Source of the DNA: Companilactobacillus ginsenosidimutans | GTDB taxonomy: Bacteria; Bacillota; Bacilli; Lactobacillales; Lactobacillaceae | Length of the DNA: 64,000 nt | Assembly (NCBI RefSeq): GCF_001050475.1 | Contig: NZ_CP012034.1 | Location: 2,294,001 to 2,358,000 of the forward strand | Direction: 5' to 3' | In this document: piece by piece, positions 14,894-23,789 of the stretch | Position numbering within the stretch: position 1 is the first letter of the stretch | Layout of the letters: each line of letters starts with the position of its first letter | Position numbers and translations under genes: made by a program | The notes under the pieces: model-generated | Database searches by the model: none | The model's input: the letters and a program-made list of their open reading frames with translations, nothing else | What the model was told of the DNA's origin: nothing

Positions 14894-14920
14894 ATTATAT
14901 TAGTGGCATATATTTGTCAA
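14894..14920 (-). promoter_or_regulatory. Consensus promoter box pair upstream of the antiporter gene
   Basis: On the - strand TTGACA (14915-14920) and TATAAT (14894-14899) are both perfect, separated by a short 15-base spacer. Confidence 0.6.
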
Positions 14921-14925
14921 TAAAT

Positions 14926-16269
14926 CTAGTTTTTAAATGAGTGAATTGGTGAAGGGATGTGACCACCACGGTGAATAAAGTCGGCAGGTGAATTTGTATT
15001 CACTGGCATTACCGGAGCGTGACCGAAGATTCCTCCAAATTCAACTGTATCACCGACTTTTTTACCAGTTGCTGGGATGATTCTTACTGCAGTTGTCTTA
15101 TTGTTGATGACACCAATAGCTGATTCGTCGGCAATCATTCCACTGATAGTTTCAGCGGTTGTATCGCCAGGGATTGCGATCATGTCTAGTCCAACTGAAC
15201 ATACAGCTGTCATAGCTTCGAGTTTTTCAATGTTAAGATTTCCACCTTCGACAGCACGGATCATTTCAGCATCTTCGGATACGGGGATGAAAGCACCTGA
15301 TAAACCACCAACGTGTTCGCAAGCCATAACTCCACCTTTTTTAACTGCATCGTTCAATAATGCTAAAGCAGCAGTTGTTCCGGGTGCACCGACACTGTCC
15401 AAACCGATTTCTTCAAGAATTTCGGCAACAGAATCGCCCTCATTAGGTGTTGGCGCTAATGACAAGTCAACTATACCAAACGGAACGTTAAGTGCCTTAG
15501 AAGCGATATTTCCGACAAATTGGCCCATTCTAGTAACTTTGAATGCGGTCTTTTTGATTGTTTCGGAAACAATGTCGATAGGTTGACCTTTAACTTGCTC
15601 CAAAGCACGTTTAACAACACCAGGTCCACTAATTCCGACGTTAATAACACAATCAGCTTCGCCGACTCCGTGAAAGGCACCAGCCATGAATGGATTATCT
15701 TCCACAGCATTAGCGAAGACTACCAAACTCATACAGTTAACAGGGTCGATAGCGGCCAAATCTTTGATAACGTGACCCATTTTTTGAACAGCATCTAGAT
15801 TGATTCCAGATTTCGTCGAACCTACATTAACGGATCCACAGACACGTGTTGTTTCACTTAAAGCTTGTGGAATGGAGTTGATGAGTACATCGTCCCCAGT
15901 TTGTGAGCCCTTTTGAACTAGAGCGGTAAATCCACCAATTAAGTCGACGCCTAGTTCTGAAGCAGCTTTATCCATAGTTTTAGCATAAGCGACGTAATCC
16001 TTATCGTCTGAAGCAGCTGCAACGATGGAAATAGGTGTAACAGAAATACGCTTGTTGACGATAGGAATGCCATATTCAGATTCAATTTGATCAGCAACTT
16101 TAACTAAATCCTTAGCCTTAGTTGTCAATTTATCATAAATCTTTTGACGAGCCTTTTTTCCATCACTGTCAATACAGTCGAGCAGTGAGATACCCATTGT
16201 AATTGTACGGATATCTAGCTTTTCTTCAGAGATCATTTGTATAGTTTCTAAAATAGAATTAGTTTCCAT
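14926..16269 (-). CDS. PFL family protein (DUF711/UPF0210)
   Basis: A 447-aa member of the UPF0210/DUF711 family, related in fold to pyruvate formate-lyase. Its reaction is unknown to me. Conserved stretches include [14 protein letters not shown] and [18 protein letters not shown]. It lies 9 bases downstream of the ACT-domain gene, a pairing kept across many Gram-positive bacteria, which suggests that the ACT protein senses a ligand for it. GGGGCA lies before the ATG. No radical glycine motif is evident, so activity as a formate-lyase should not be assumed. Confidence 0.9.
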   Translation of the reverse strand: METNSILETIQMISEEKLDIRTITMGISLLDCIDSDGKKARQKIYDKLTTKAKDLVKVADQIESEYGIPIVNKRISVTPISIVAAASDDKDYVAYAKTMDKAASELGVDLIGGFTALVQKGSQTGDDVLINSIPQALSETTRVCGSVNVGSTKSGINLDAVQKMGHVIKDLAAIDPVNCMSLVVFANAVEDNPFMAGAFHGVGEADCVINVGISGPGVVKRALEQVKGQPIDIVSETIKKTAFKVTRMGQFVGNIASKALNVPFGIVDLSLAPTPNEGDSVAEILEEIGLDSVGAPGTTAALALLNDAVKKGGVMACEHVGGLSGAFIPVSEDAEMIRAVEGGNLNIEKLEAMTAVCSVGLDMIAIPGDTTAETISGMIADESAIGVINNKTTAVRIIPATGKKVGDTVEFGGIFGHAPVMPVNTNSPADFIHRGGHIPSPIHSFKN

Positions 16270-16278
16270 AGTTGCCCC

Positions 16279-16545
16279 CTAAAGTTTTTGAATAGCATCA
16301 AAAATTTCTTCTCTTTGGATGTGGATGTCTAATCCAGCTGACTGACCTAAAGATTCCAATTCTGATTTTACGTTTTCAAATTTAACTGTTTCTTGCCACT
16401 CAACCATCATCATCATGGTGAAGTTGCCGTGCATTAAAGTTTGTGAGACATCGATAATATTAACTTTTAAATCTGCTAATTTGTTTGAAACCTTTGCAAC
16501 AATACCGATTTGATCATGGCCAATAACTGTAATAATAGCTTTCAT
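16279..16545 (-). CDS. ACT domain-containing protein (UPF0237)
   Basis: A free-standing 88-aa ACT domain, a small-molecule (often amino-acid) sensing fold. The opening [18 protein letters not shown] is typical of the UPF0237 family, resembling the GcvR-type ACT. AAGGA precedes the ATG. It is first in a two-gene operon with the PFL-family gene, and likely partners that protein. The ligand is not known. Confidence 0.92.
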   Translation of the reverse strand: MKAIITVIGHDQIGIVAKVSNKLADLKVNIIDVSQTLMHGNFTMMMMVEWQETVKFENVKSELESLGQSAGLDIHIQREEIFDAIQKL

Positions 16546-16642
16546 GGTAGTCCTTCTTTCTTTGAATGCGTTTTACTAATCATAAACGATGAGATATTCA
16601 GCCGCAAGGGCATAAATATATTACTCGTTATTTTTGGCAAAC

Positions 16643-16684
16643 AAAAAGTGCATCTCGGGAAAAATCTCAGGGATGCACTTTTTA
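16643..16684 (-). terminator. Terminator after the DUF1905 gene
   Basis: A 12-bp stem (aaaaagtgcatc with gatgcacttttt) has a T run on both strands. It lies just past the stop codon at 16686. Confidence 0.88.
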
Positions 16685-16685
16685 T

Positions 16686-17006
16686 TTAGTCTTCTTTTTT
16701 AAGTTTGAATGGAGTTTTAAAGTTTTGTTCACGGACGGTTACAGAAACTGTATCACCAATATCTTTGCCGATTTTTTCGCGAATATCTTGTCTGATTCCA
16801 AGAATGTAGCAAATTGAGCCATCTTCATTTTTCAGACCCATATTCACGATGCTACCGTCATAAGGTGTTTTGTCAAAAGTGGCGTGGACTTTAACACGTC
16901 CTTTGTTGAAAACCTCGCGAATATCTAGGGGGAAAATTACATAAGCACCGCCTGAACCGATATCAGATGCTTTAATTGTGGCATCAAATTTGTATTCTTT
17001 TGTCAT
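16686..17006 (-). CDS. DUF1905 domain protein
   Basis: A 106-aa protein of the DUF1905 family, a small beta-rich domain seen alone or fused to YdeI-like domains in other bacteria. Recognisable parts are the opening YKFDATI and the closing IGDTVSVTVREQ. It has no signal peptide or membrane segment, so it is cytosolic. AGGAG lies upstream and it follows the DUF915 hydrolase gene by 9 bases, as third gene of an operon with the PTS EIIC gene. Function unknown. Confidence 0.8.
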   Translation of the reverse strand: MTKEYKFDATIKASDIGSGGAYVIFPLDIREVFNKGRVKVHATFDKTPYDGSIVNMGLKNEDGSICYILGIRQDIREKIGKDIGDTVSVTVREQNFKTPFKLKKED

Positions 17007-17015
17007 AAAAATCTC

Positions 17016-17900
17016 CTATCTTGTTGTTTGTTTACTTGGTTTATGAGCACTATTTGGTGGATTAACACCGTCGTTAATAATGTACTGATGAAATAATGAG
17101 ATGAATTGTTGGTTGTCCAACATATCTGAATGTTGAGCATTATCACCAGTTAGAGTGATTAGGGTGTAGTGTTTAGCGACGCCTTCGAAAATATATTTTC
17201 CGGCATCGACACTACCAATTGGGACAATTCCGTCATCAGTATAAACTTTTGTACCTGCAACTGAATAGTATGTCAGATTGGAAGGTAGTTTGTCACGGTT
17301 TTTAATGAAGTTGTTGAGCATTTCAGTACGTTTAGAACTATTAACTTCTTCGAAATTATAAGGAGTACCAACAGTTAACATCTTGTGGAGATGAATCGAA
17401 TTGTCGTCAAAATAATTTTCGAGATAGTAAGTCCAAATTAGTCCACCATTTGAATGACCGAACGCGTCGAAATTATTGAACTTGTAGCGTTTCTTTAAAG
17501 CTTCAAAGGCAATATCAAACCAACGAGCTTGTTTCTTGATGTTGTCGTATCCATCTTGATTGTTTTCGAAACCGACGACTATGAATGGACGTGTGTCGCC
17601 ATTTCTAATGGAACCCTTGTAGGTAATGGTGTCATTAGTGTGGACAGTCAATTCAAGAACACTGTGATGTTCATCATATTTTTTATTGATTTTACCAACC
17701 AGTCCATCGAATCTGTCGGCACTAGCACTTGATCCAGGAATCATGATAATTGGTGAAAGTGGGGAATTGTATCGCCCGGCTAAGGTGGAGACATCCTTTT
17801 TAGTCCAGAAATATGAAGGAATTGCTAGAAGGATTAATGCGACAAATAAAAAAGTTAACGCGTGTAATCCTTTTTTTGTGGTAAGAGTTTTTTTGAGCAT
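17016..17900 (-). CDS. Alpha/beta hydrolase, DUF915 family, membrane-anchored
   Basis: A 294-aa hydrolase with one N-terminal hydrophobic segment (about residues 14-31), which should place the catalytic domain outside the cell. The nucleophile elbow GHSNG gives Ser150. An Asp near TDDGIVP and a His in NAQHSDML are plausible triad partners. The start codon overlaps the PTS EIIC stop by one base (TAATG), so it is translationally coupled. Its substrate is unknown; the coupling to a sugar transporter hints at an ester or glycoconjugate, but that is only inference. Confidence 0.85.
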   Translation of the reverse strand: MLKKTLTTKKGLHALTFLFVALILLAIPSYFWTKKDVSTLAGRYNSPLSPIIMIPGSSASADRFDGLVGKINKKYDEHHSVLELTVHTNDTITYKGSIRNGDTRPFIVVGFENNQDGYDNIKKQARWFDIAFEALKKRYKFNNFDAFGHSNGGLIWTYYLENYFDDNSIHLHKMLTVGTPYNFEEVNSSKRTEMLNNFIKNRDKLPSNLTYYSVAGTKVYTDDGIVPIGSVDAGKYIFEGVAKHYTLITLTGDNAQHSDMLDNQQFISLFHQYIINDGVNPPNSAHKPSKQTTR

Positions 17901-19228
17901 TAGTTTGTCCCCCTTTCATCATTGGCCAAGTTGTCGATTGTCTTGACGTGTTGGGCGATTCGGACGAAGGGTAGGTAGATGAAGACTGAGACTGTGAGGG
18001 TTATTAATGAGAATAGTAATGCTTGCCAGCTTCCGTTTGTGCCGAGAAAGGCGATTAGTGGACCTGGTGTTCCGGCTGGAATTGAGTAGACTGACGGTGG
18101 CATTAGGCGAAGTTGTAATGCGATTGCTGCGATGATCATGTTGACGAGTGGTGCGAGCATGAATGGGATTAGGAAGACGATGTTGAATAAAATTGGAATT
18201 CCTGACATCATTCCAGCATTAATGTTAAAGATGCTAGGGATTAGTGACCATCGTGAAACTGTCAACATGTCATTATCCTTGGATGTCCAAAGAATTGCGA
18301 TTAGTAAAGCTAAGGTTGCGCCGGTACCACCAAAAGTTGCGAAGGCGTGATAAAGTGTGTTGGCGTTGAATAAATCGGGTGCACCCCAAGCTGTATGGTT
18401 ATTTAATGCATAATTTAAATTAGCAATCGATGAGGGATCTGAATAACTAGATTCGATGGCGGAATAGGGACCTGACCATCCTAAAAATGACATTATAATT
18501 GTGTAAGCGCCGAATCCAAAGGTGTGCAATATTTGGGTTATTGCCTTCGTACTGGGGTTGGTGCTACTAATCGATGCTAAAACTGATTCTGGTAAATTTG
18601 AGTAAAAGGTGATGTTGACGACATCACTGACGATTACTGCAAGTACGATTACGAGAAAGATTGATTTAATTGAAATGAAAGTTCGATTCAGTACACTGGT
18701 CGACATAGTCTTGAATTTGGAGTTTTTAGCTTCTTTACTAGTTAGCTTGAAAATATAGCCGACGAAAATCCCGAGGAATATAGCAAAAAGTAGACCTCTA
18801 ACTCCTAATACGGAACTGTGGAATGATAGTGGACTACGTTTGGAATAGACGTAGGAAATAATCAATAATGCCAAGCTTCCTGAGATTCCAGCCAGTTGGT
18901 CGTCACGGTGATAATGTTTAGCGGTATATTTAGCAGCCGCAAAGACTGCGATGACAGAGACCCAGCCAATAGTCAGATTGGAGATTGCCGAGAATATATC
19001 GTCAATTTGATCAAATAAATTATCGTTGATATCTGGCATTAATCGTCCTAAGAATCCATCGTTACTTAAAAATAATACTCTAAACGTTTGGGCGAAACTT
19101 CCGATTAAGACGAATGGAAAAATTGTCAAAACCGTTCGTTGAATTACACGGTAAATGAATACTTTCTGAATTCGTAAGGCTAATTGGACTAACCTTTTAT
19201 CAAATGAATTCTTGTATAACTGTTCCAA
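17900..19228 (-). CDS. PTS sugar transporter subunit IIC, lactose/cellobiose type
   Basis: A membrane channel of the PTS EIIC Lac/Cel family with about ten hydrophobic segments. Recognisable segments include PFVLIGSFAQTF near the N-terminus and MPPSVYSIPAGTPGPLIAFLGTNGSWQA in two parts near the C-terminus, where the family's sugar-site region lies. No EIIA or EIIB gene is nearby, so it must borrow these subunits. The start is uncertain: an ATG at 19255 has no ribosome site, whereas the TTG ten codons later (19228) follows GGGGGTG at good spacing and is used here. Confidence 0.8.
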   Translation of the reverse strand: MEQLYKNSFDKRLVQLALRIQKVFIYRVIQRTVLTIFPFVLIGSFAQTFRVLFLSNDGFLGRLMPDINDNLFDQIDDIFSAISNLTIGWVSVIAVFAAAKYTAKHYHRDDQLAGISGSLALLIISYVYSKRSPLSFHSSVLGVRGLLFAIFLGIFVGYIFKLTSKEAKNSKFKTMSTSVLNRTFISIKSIFLVIVLAVIVSDVVNITFYSNLPESVLASISSTNPSTKAITQILHTFGFGAYTIIMSFLGWSGPYSAIESSYSDPSSIANLNYALNNHTAWGAPDLFNANTLYHAFATFGGTGATLALLIAILWTSKDNDMLTVSRWSLIPSIFNINAGMMSGIPILFNIVFLIPFMLAPLVNMIIAAIALQLRLMPPSVYSIPAGTPGPLIAFLGTNGSWQALLFSLITLTVSVFIYLPFVRIAQHVKTIDNLANDERGTN

Positions 19229-19284
19229 AGGCGACACCCCCAATGTTTTGTACATAGAATTTCACTTTGATTATAGGCTAAACA

Positions 19285-19316
19285 AAAATGAGTAGCCATA
19301 TAAGCTACTCATTTAA
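19285..19316 (-). terminator. Terminator overlapping the stop codon of the APC permease gene
   Basis: A 10-bp stem (aatgagtagc with gctactcatt) contains the TAG stop codon at 19305-19307 and is followed by a T run on the - strand. Confidence 0.85.
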
Positions 19317-20645
19317 ATTTTTATAATGTTCATGAATCCAGTATATAGGTAGTCCGATAAGGGTGATGATGATTCCCATGAACGCTAGACCTGGTTGACG
19401 AATTAATGTTGAGACTACAATATATCCACCACCGATAATGGCAATGATTGGTGGAATTGGGTAGAAATTAATTTTGTACGGACGTGGTAATTCAGGTTGA
19501 GTTTTACGTAAGATGAAGACACCGACGAACATCATGACTGAGAAGATCCACATGACGAAGACTAACATGTCGGTGAGATAATCGAATGTTCCGAGGAATA
19601 TCATGATAATTGCGATGACTGTTTGAACGATTCCGGCGTTTAAGGGAACACGAGTATTTTTAGTAAGTTTAGCGAAGAATTTGGCAAAAACGATATTATC
19701 ATCAGCTCCAAGTACGTAGCTGACACGTGTTCCGGTCATTGTGTAACCATTGATTGATCCAAAAACTGATACGAGGATTCCGATGGTAACAATTTTTCCA
19801 CCGATATTACCGAAAATCTTGATGGCTGCTTGTGATGCGGCGTTTTGATTTCCAGGAATTGTGTTGAATGGAAGTTCTTTGACAAATACGAAACTGATTA
19901 GGACGTAGATTAGGGTAATTGCGAGCAGTCCCCAGATTATTGAACGAGCCAAATCTTTTTCTGGATGCTTCATTTCACCAGCCATATTTCCGACGTTCAT
20001 CCAGCCATCAAAGGCAAACATGGTTGCAACGAATCCGGCTCCGAGGGATGTCCAGAAATCAGGATGACTTCCAGATGTGACTGGAAAAAGTGAAACTGCA
20101 TTTGTTGATGGGGTGAATAGTCCGACAGCGATGATTACTACAATTGGAATCAGTTTGGCGATGAACGCAACGGATTGAATTCCACCTCCGACTTTTGCCC
20201 CGAATAAATTGGCAACAAATAAAAAGACGGCAATTCCAATGGCTATGGGAATTTGAAGAGTGGTAGCTAGTCCCCAAAGGTTGATTACTTGGGTTGCGAA
20301 GACTATCGAGAGGGCTGAAATTGCAGCAGGATAATAGATAACCGACTGAGCCCACGCCAATAGGAAGGCTGGAACTTTTCCATAAATGTACTCGATATAT
20401 TTATAGATTCCACCTGCAACGGGCAAGGCTGCTGCAAGCTCGGCAATTGTTAATCCGGCGTTGATTGTGATGAATCCAGCTAGTAACCATACCAAAACAG
20501 TAAGACTGGCTGATCCAGTTGCTGCAGTTACGCTCGAAATTTTGAAGAAAACTCCACCACCAATTACTAATCCTATGACAGTTGATAGTGCAGGAAAGAG
20601 GCCTAAGTCTCTTTTCAGACTGAATTTCTCTGATTCTTCTTTCAT
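19305..20645 (-). CDS. APC superfamily amino acid permease
   Basis: A 446-aa transporter with 12 predicted membrane segments. The first helix contains the unwound GxGVF substrate site (VIGGGVFF), and the amphipathic region after helix 2 (ELAAALPVAGGIYKYIE) is characteristic of the LAT/SteT type exchangers. It is a single-gene unit with its own terminator. The amino acid carried cannot be decided; a serine/threonine or polyamine-related substrate is possible. The ATG is preceded by GGGGAT. Confidence 0.88.
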   Translation of the reverse strand: MKEESEKFSLKRDLGLFPALSTVIGLVIGGGVFFKISSVTAATGSASLTVLVWLLAGFITINAGLTIAELAAALPVAGGIYKYIEYIYGKVPAFLLAWAQSVIYYPAAISALSIVFATQVINLWGLATTLQIPIAIGIAVFLFVANLFGAKVGGGIQSVAFIAKLIPIVVIIAVGLFTPSTNAVSLFPVTSGSHPDFWTSLGAGFVATMFAFDGWMNVGNMAGEMKHPEKDLARSIIWGLLAITLIYVLISFVFVKELPFNTIPGNQNAASQAAIKIFGNIGGKIVTIGILVSVFGSINGYTMTGTRVSYVLGADDNIVFAKFFAKLTKNTRVPLNAGIVQTVIAIIMIFLGTFDYLTDMLVFVMWIFSVMMFVGVFILRKTQPELPRPYKINFYPIPPIIAIIGGGYIVVSTLIRQPGLAFMGIIITLIGLPIYWIHEHYKNLNE

Positions 20646-20767
20646 ATATATAAATCCCCTAAAAAAATGTGTTCCTAAAAGTATATAACAAATTTTATTC
20701 AGAGAGTAATGTTTTTTGTGGTAATTGGAGTTTGTAATCAGTAAAATTAAACTATGAGGTGATTTTT

Positions 20768-21766
20768 ATGTTGAAATTAGGAATCATAGGAACCAATTGG
20801 ATTACTCAACAATTTGTTGAAGCTGCTGAGGAAACTAAATCATTTAAGCTGACACGAGTTTATTCGAGAACTGAGGAGAAAGCTCGTAATTTTGCTGATA
20901 AATTCAAGGCTGACGACATTCAAACTAGTACAGATCTAGAAGAATTTTTCAGCAATGATGATTTTGATGTTGTCTACATTGCATCACCAAACAGTTTGCA
21001 CTACGCTCAATCGAAGATGGCAATTGAGCACGGTAAGCAAGTTATTTCTGAGAAGCCTGTTACATCTAATGTTTATCAACTGGCCACTTTACAAGAGGTT
21101 GCTAAACAAAAGGGCGTATTCTTCTTTGAGGCGGCAAGACAAATTCATGAACCTATTTTCAAGAAGGTTCAGTGGTATTTGGAACAAAATAAGGCTGCAT
21201 TGAGTGGTGCTACGCTGTCGTATATGAAATACTCAAGTAAGTATGATGCTTATTTGGACGCACAAAATCCCAACGTTTTCTCACCTGATTTTTCTGGCGG
21301 GGCGCTTTACGATTTAGGGGTTTACTGTGTCTATGATGCTGTTGTCCTATTCGGTGAACCTAATCATGTTGAATATGATGCAGAAATTTTATCATCAGGA
21401 GTTGATGGCAGTGGTAGTTTGACTCTGAAATACGATGATTTCGATGTTAACATTATCGTCGGCAAGACTAAGAATTCATTTATGCCATCTGAAATTTATT
21501 TTGGTAAGAAAACTTTGTTGATGAATAGCGCTGGTGACATTACTAAGCTTCAACAAAGTGACGAGGACAAGCGTCTTTCACCAATTCCTACCACTAAGAG
21601 TGACAACCCAATGGATTCAGAAGCGGTCGAATTTGCTAGAATTATCAACGAAAACAATCAAACAAAGTATGCTGAACTGACAAGATATGCTAGAATTGTT
21701 AATCGCATTCTAGAACACGCGCGCGCTTCAGCCGGAATTGTGTTTGAAGCAGATAAGGATAAATAA
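20768..21766 (+). CDS. Gfo/Idh/MocA family oxidoreductase
   Basis: A 332-aa NAD(P)-dependent dehydrogenase. The Rossmann motif is GIIGTNWI at the N-terminus, the EKP motif (SEKPVTSN) sits near residue 95, and the C-terminal domain holds the catalytic YDLGVY-like region. ATG 20768 follows GAGGTGAT; a GTG three codons earlier overlaps that site and is rejected. The stop is one base before the start of the helicase gene. The substrate, likely a sugar or polyol, is unknown. Confidence 0.9.
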   Translation: MLKLGIIGTNWITQQFVEAAEETKSFKLTRVYSRTEEKARNFADKFKADDIQTSTDLEEFFSNDDFDVVYIASPNSLHYAQSKMAIEHGKQVISEKPVTSNVYQLATLQEVAKQKGVFFFEAARQIHEPIFKKVQWYLEQNKAALSGATLSYMKYSSKYDAYLDAQNPNVFSPDFSGGALYDLGVYCVYDAVVLFGEPNHVEYDAEILSSGVDGSGSLTLKYDDFDVNIIVGKTKNSFMPSEIYFGKKTLLMNSAGDITKLQQSDEDKRLSPIPTTKSDNPMDSEAVEFARIINENNQTKYAELTRYARIVNRILEHARASAGIVFEADKDK

Positions 21767-21767
21767 A

Positions 21768-22991
21768 TTGGACATACCAACACTTTATAAAAAGTATTTT
21801 GAAGAAAAAGGTTTTGAAAACCTGACAAAGATTCAAGAATCCGTCTATCTTCCATTTAAGGAAGGTGAGGATTTAATTGCCATGGCACCAACTGGATCAG
21901 GTAAAACATTAGCATTCACTATGCCAATGATTGAAACCTTGGTTCCAGGTGACGGCCTACAAGTCTTGATTCTTGAGCCTTCACAGGAATTAGCGATTCA
22001 AGTAAGAACAGTTATTCAACCACTAGCTAAATTAGTTGGTTGTTCTGTTCAAGCTGTTACCGGTGGGGCAAACCCCACTCGCCAATTGAAAAAGTTGAAG
22101 GAAAAACCTGAGATTTTAGTTGCTACTTTAGGACGTTTAAAGGAACTAACTGATTCAAAGAAGATTAAATTAGGCAACATCCAGACTGTAATTGTTGATG
22201 AAGCAGATGAAATGTTAAATGACACTAAACTTGAACCAGTACGAGAAACAATTGACCTTATGCCTGCAGACGTTCAATTAACATTCTTCTCAGCAACTGG
22301 CAACGAAATTTTCAAGGATATGAAAAAATGGTTTGGTCAAGATTTCATGATGATTGACCAACGTTATGACCGCTCGTATACTGCCGGAATCAAACACTAT
22401 TTCATTAACACTGGTAGCGACGGGATGAAGAACATTCTGATTCGTGAGATGGCGCACAACAAGAAGTTCTTGGGAATCGTATTTTTCAACAATTCTCGTT
22501 CTTTGCACAAAGTTTCATCTGATTTGGAACACGCGAAAACTAATTTCGTGGTGCTCGACAGTAAGATGTCATCACAACAAAGAAAACAAGCTTTGCAATT
22601 ATTTAGTAGCGGAAAAGTTACTTTGATGTTAACGACTGATGTAGCTGCTCGTGGTATGGATATCGATGATATTTCGACAATAGTCAACTACATGATTCCA
22701 AGAAACAATAGCGAATACTTACATCGTGCAGGTAGAACTGGACGAATGGGTAAATCTGGTGACGTAGTAACCTTCGGAAATAGCCATGACTTCCGTAACT
22801 TACAAGATTTCAACGATTTGGAAATCAAAAAAGTATTCCTAAATCACGACGGAACATTCTCAGACAAGAACACATATCAAAAGAGAAAAAAAGCAGTGGC
22901 AGCACAAAGCAAACCAAAGCCAAAACAAAAGAAACGACTACGCGATCAAAAGAACAAAGGAAAACACAAGCCCAAAAAACCTTTACAATAA
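21768..22991 (+). CDS. DEAD-box RNA helicase
   Basis: An ATP-dependent RNA helicase of about 407 residues. The Q motif (FENLTKIQESVYLPF) is followed by Walker A APTGSGKT, then DEADEM (motif II), SATG (III), and HRAGRTGRMG (VI). The C-terminal 45 residues are strongly basic (many Lys and Gln), a usual RNA-binding tail. The TTG at 21768 starts one base after the oxidoreductase stop and has AAGGAT at good spacing. It resembles CshB-type helicases by length. The last 130 bases are very poor in T. Confidence 0.93.
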   Translation: MDIPTLYKKYFEEKGFENLTKIQESVYLPFKEGEDLIAMAPTGSGKTLAFTMPMIETLVPGDGLQVLILEPSQELAIQVRTVIQPLAKLVGCSVQAVTGGANPTRQLKKLKEKPEILVATLGRLKELTDSKKIKLGNIQTVIVDEADEMLNDTKLEPVRETIDLMPADVQLTFFSATGNEIFKDMKKWFGQDFMMIDQRYDRSYTAGIKHYFINTGSDGMKNILIREMAHNKKFLGIVFFNNSRSLHKVSSDLEHAKTNFVVLDSKMSSQQRKQALQLFSSGKVTLMLTTDVAARGMDIDDISTIVNYMIPRNNSEYLHRAGRTGRMGKSGDVVTFGNSHDFRNLQDFNDLEIKKVFLNHDGTFSDKNTYQKRKKAVAAQSKPKPKQKKRLRDQKNKGKHKPKKPLQ

Positions 22992-23029
22992 AATTCATTG
23001 GTGGCACGATAAAAAGAGCCACCAAAAAC

Positions 23030-23103
23030 GGTCCCTTGGCTCAGCAGGATAGAGCAACTGCCTCCTAAGCAGTAGGTCCCCGGTTCGATTCCGGGAGGGA
23101 TCA
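23030..23103 (+). tRNA. tRNA-Arg (anticodon CCU)
   Basis: A full cloverleaf can be drawn: a 7-bp acceptor stem (GGTCCCT with AGGGATC), D stem GCTC/GAGC, anticodon stem ACTGC/GCAGT with CCT in the loop, and T stem CCCGG/CCGGG around TTCGATT. The total is 74 bases with discriminator A, and CCA is not encoded. Its 3' 16 bases recur at 38116-38132, suggesting use as an integration site. Confidence 0.97.
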
Positions 23104-23104
23104 T
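23088..23104 (+). other. Putative attL: 3' end of tRNA-Arg
   Basis: ATTCCGGGAGGGA[T]CAT here matches 38116-38132 with one mismatch. The pair has the form of attL/attR sites left by an element integrated into a tRNA gene. Confidence 0.5.
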
Positions 23105-23113
23105 GAAAACAAA

Positions 23114-23239
23114 GAGCCAAAAACAAAACGAACTTGACCCATGCATATAAGATGACCATAGCGGAGAGGGGTGCGTAACACCCCCGCAGCTCTGGGCAGC
23201 TTATATGTGTGGGTCAGTTTTGTTTTTAGCGTTTCCGCT
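23114..23239 (+). ncRNA. R1 element, copy 1 (long nested hairpin after tRNA-Arg)
   Basis: An extended hairpin. The outer arm CAAAAACAAAAC pairs with GTTTTGTTTTTAG, then TGACCCA with TGGGTCA, CATATAAG with CTTATATG, and an inner GGGGTG/CACCCC stem. The core GCGGAGAGGGGTGCGTAA is almost identical in the copy at 54450, whereas the arms differ and still pair. The closing arm is T-rich and may double as the tRNA terminator. AGCGTTTCCGC follows. Confidence 0.7.
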
Positions 23240-23313
23240 ACGCAAAAGTGAACTACCAAGACCCCATCATGTTCAAAAATTCTTTTAAACTCCAACAATC
23301 TGCAAAATAGTAA

Positions 23314-23399
23314 ACCTCAAAAACTTGAAAGCATTGTGTAACACCCCCGCAGCTCTGGGCGACTTATGTGCAGGTTTCAGTGTTTTTTGCGCGTTTCCA
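23314..23399 (+). ncRNA. R1 element, copy 2 (internally deleted)
   Basis: Keeps the 3' half of the R1 core (CACCCCCGCAGCTCTGGGCG, CTTATGTGC) and outer arms that can pair (CAAAAAC..GAAA with TTTC..GTTTTTTG), but lacks the 5' half of the core. It is probably a decayed copy. It lies 75 bases after copy 1's end. Confidence 0.6.
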
Positions 23400-23452
23400 C
23401 TATAATCAAGTGGAGCGTGTTTACTAGGCTTGATTATTCACTTAAATTCAAA

Positions 23453-23486
23453 AAAGAGCTCTTCTTCGGAAGAGTTCTTTTTTTGT
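23453..23486 (+). terminator. Hairpin terminator after the R1 copies
   Basis: A 12-bp stem with a TTCG loop (aaagagctcttc / gaagagttcttt) is followed by a T run. No gene ends just upstream, so it presumably ends transcripts from the tRNA/R1 region. Confidence 0.8.
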
Positions 23487-23506
23487 CTAAAAAAACCATT
23501 TGCAAC

Positions 23507-23535
23507 TTGACACAAACAAAATGCCAACTTTAATA
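23507..23535 (+). promoter_or_regulatory. Promoter of the XRE regulator gene
   Basis: TTGACA at 23507 is separated by 17 bases from TTAATA at 23530, some 50 bases before the start codon. Confidence 0.65.
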
Positions 23536-23585
23536 AGCTTAAAGACACATATATATTACATTAGTCTCGAGAAAGGATTGCTTCA

Positions 23586-23789
23586 ATGAAAAACAAAAAG
23601 CTAAAAATAGCCCGAATAGAAAAAGACCTAAATCAAGCACAACTGGCAGAAAAAGTTGGAGTAACTCGCCAAACCATAGGTTTAATAGAATCAGGAAACT
23701 ACAATCCATCACTAAACCTATGTATAGCAATTTGTAAGACACTAGACAAAACATTAAATGACATATTCTGGGGAGAAAACCATGGCTAA
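23586..23789 (+). CDS. Small XRE-family helix-turn-helix regulator
   Basis: A 67-aa DNA-binding protein consisting of one Cro/CI-type HTH (about residues 5-58, recognition region QAQLAEKVGVTRQTIGLIE). This minimal type is usually encoded next to a small membrane protein, as here: its last codons overlap the start of the next gene by eight bases. GAAAGGA lies upstream. It likely controls its own operon. Codons favour A endings. Confidence 0.9.
   Translation: MKNKKLKIARIEKDLNQAQLAEKVGVTRQTIGLIESGNYNPSLNLCIAICKTLDKTLNDIFWGENHG

Noticed and set aside
22992..23029. Terminator after the DEAD-box helicase gene
   Set aside because: ttggtggc/gccaccaa forms a stem but the + strand is followed by A, not T; it would only terminate antisense transcription.
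22946..23146. Open frame on the - strand across tRNA-Arg
   Set aside because: It is antisense to a clear tRNA gene and the helicase end, with no ribosome site.
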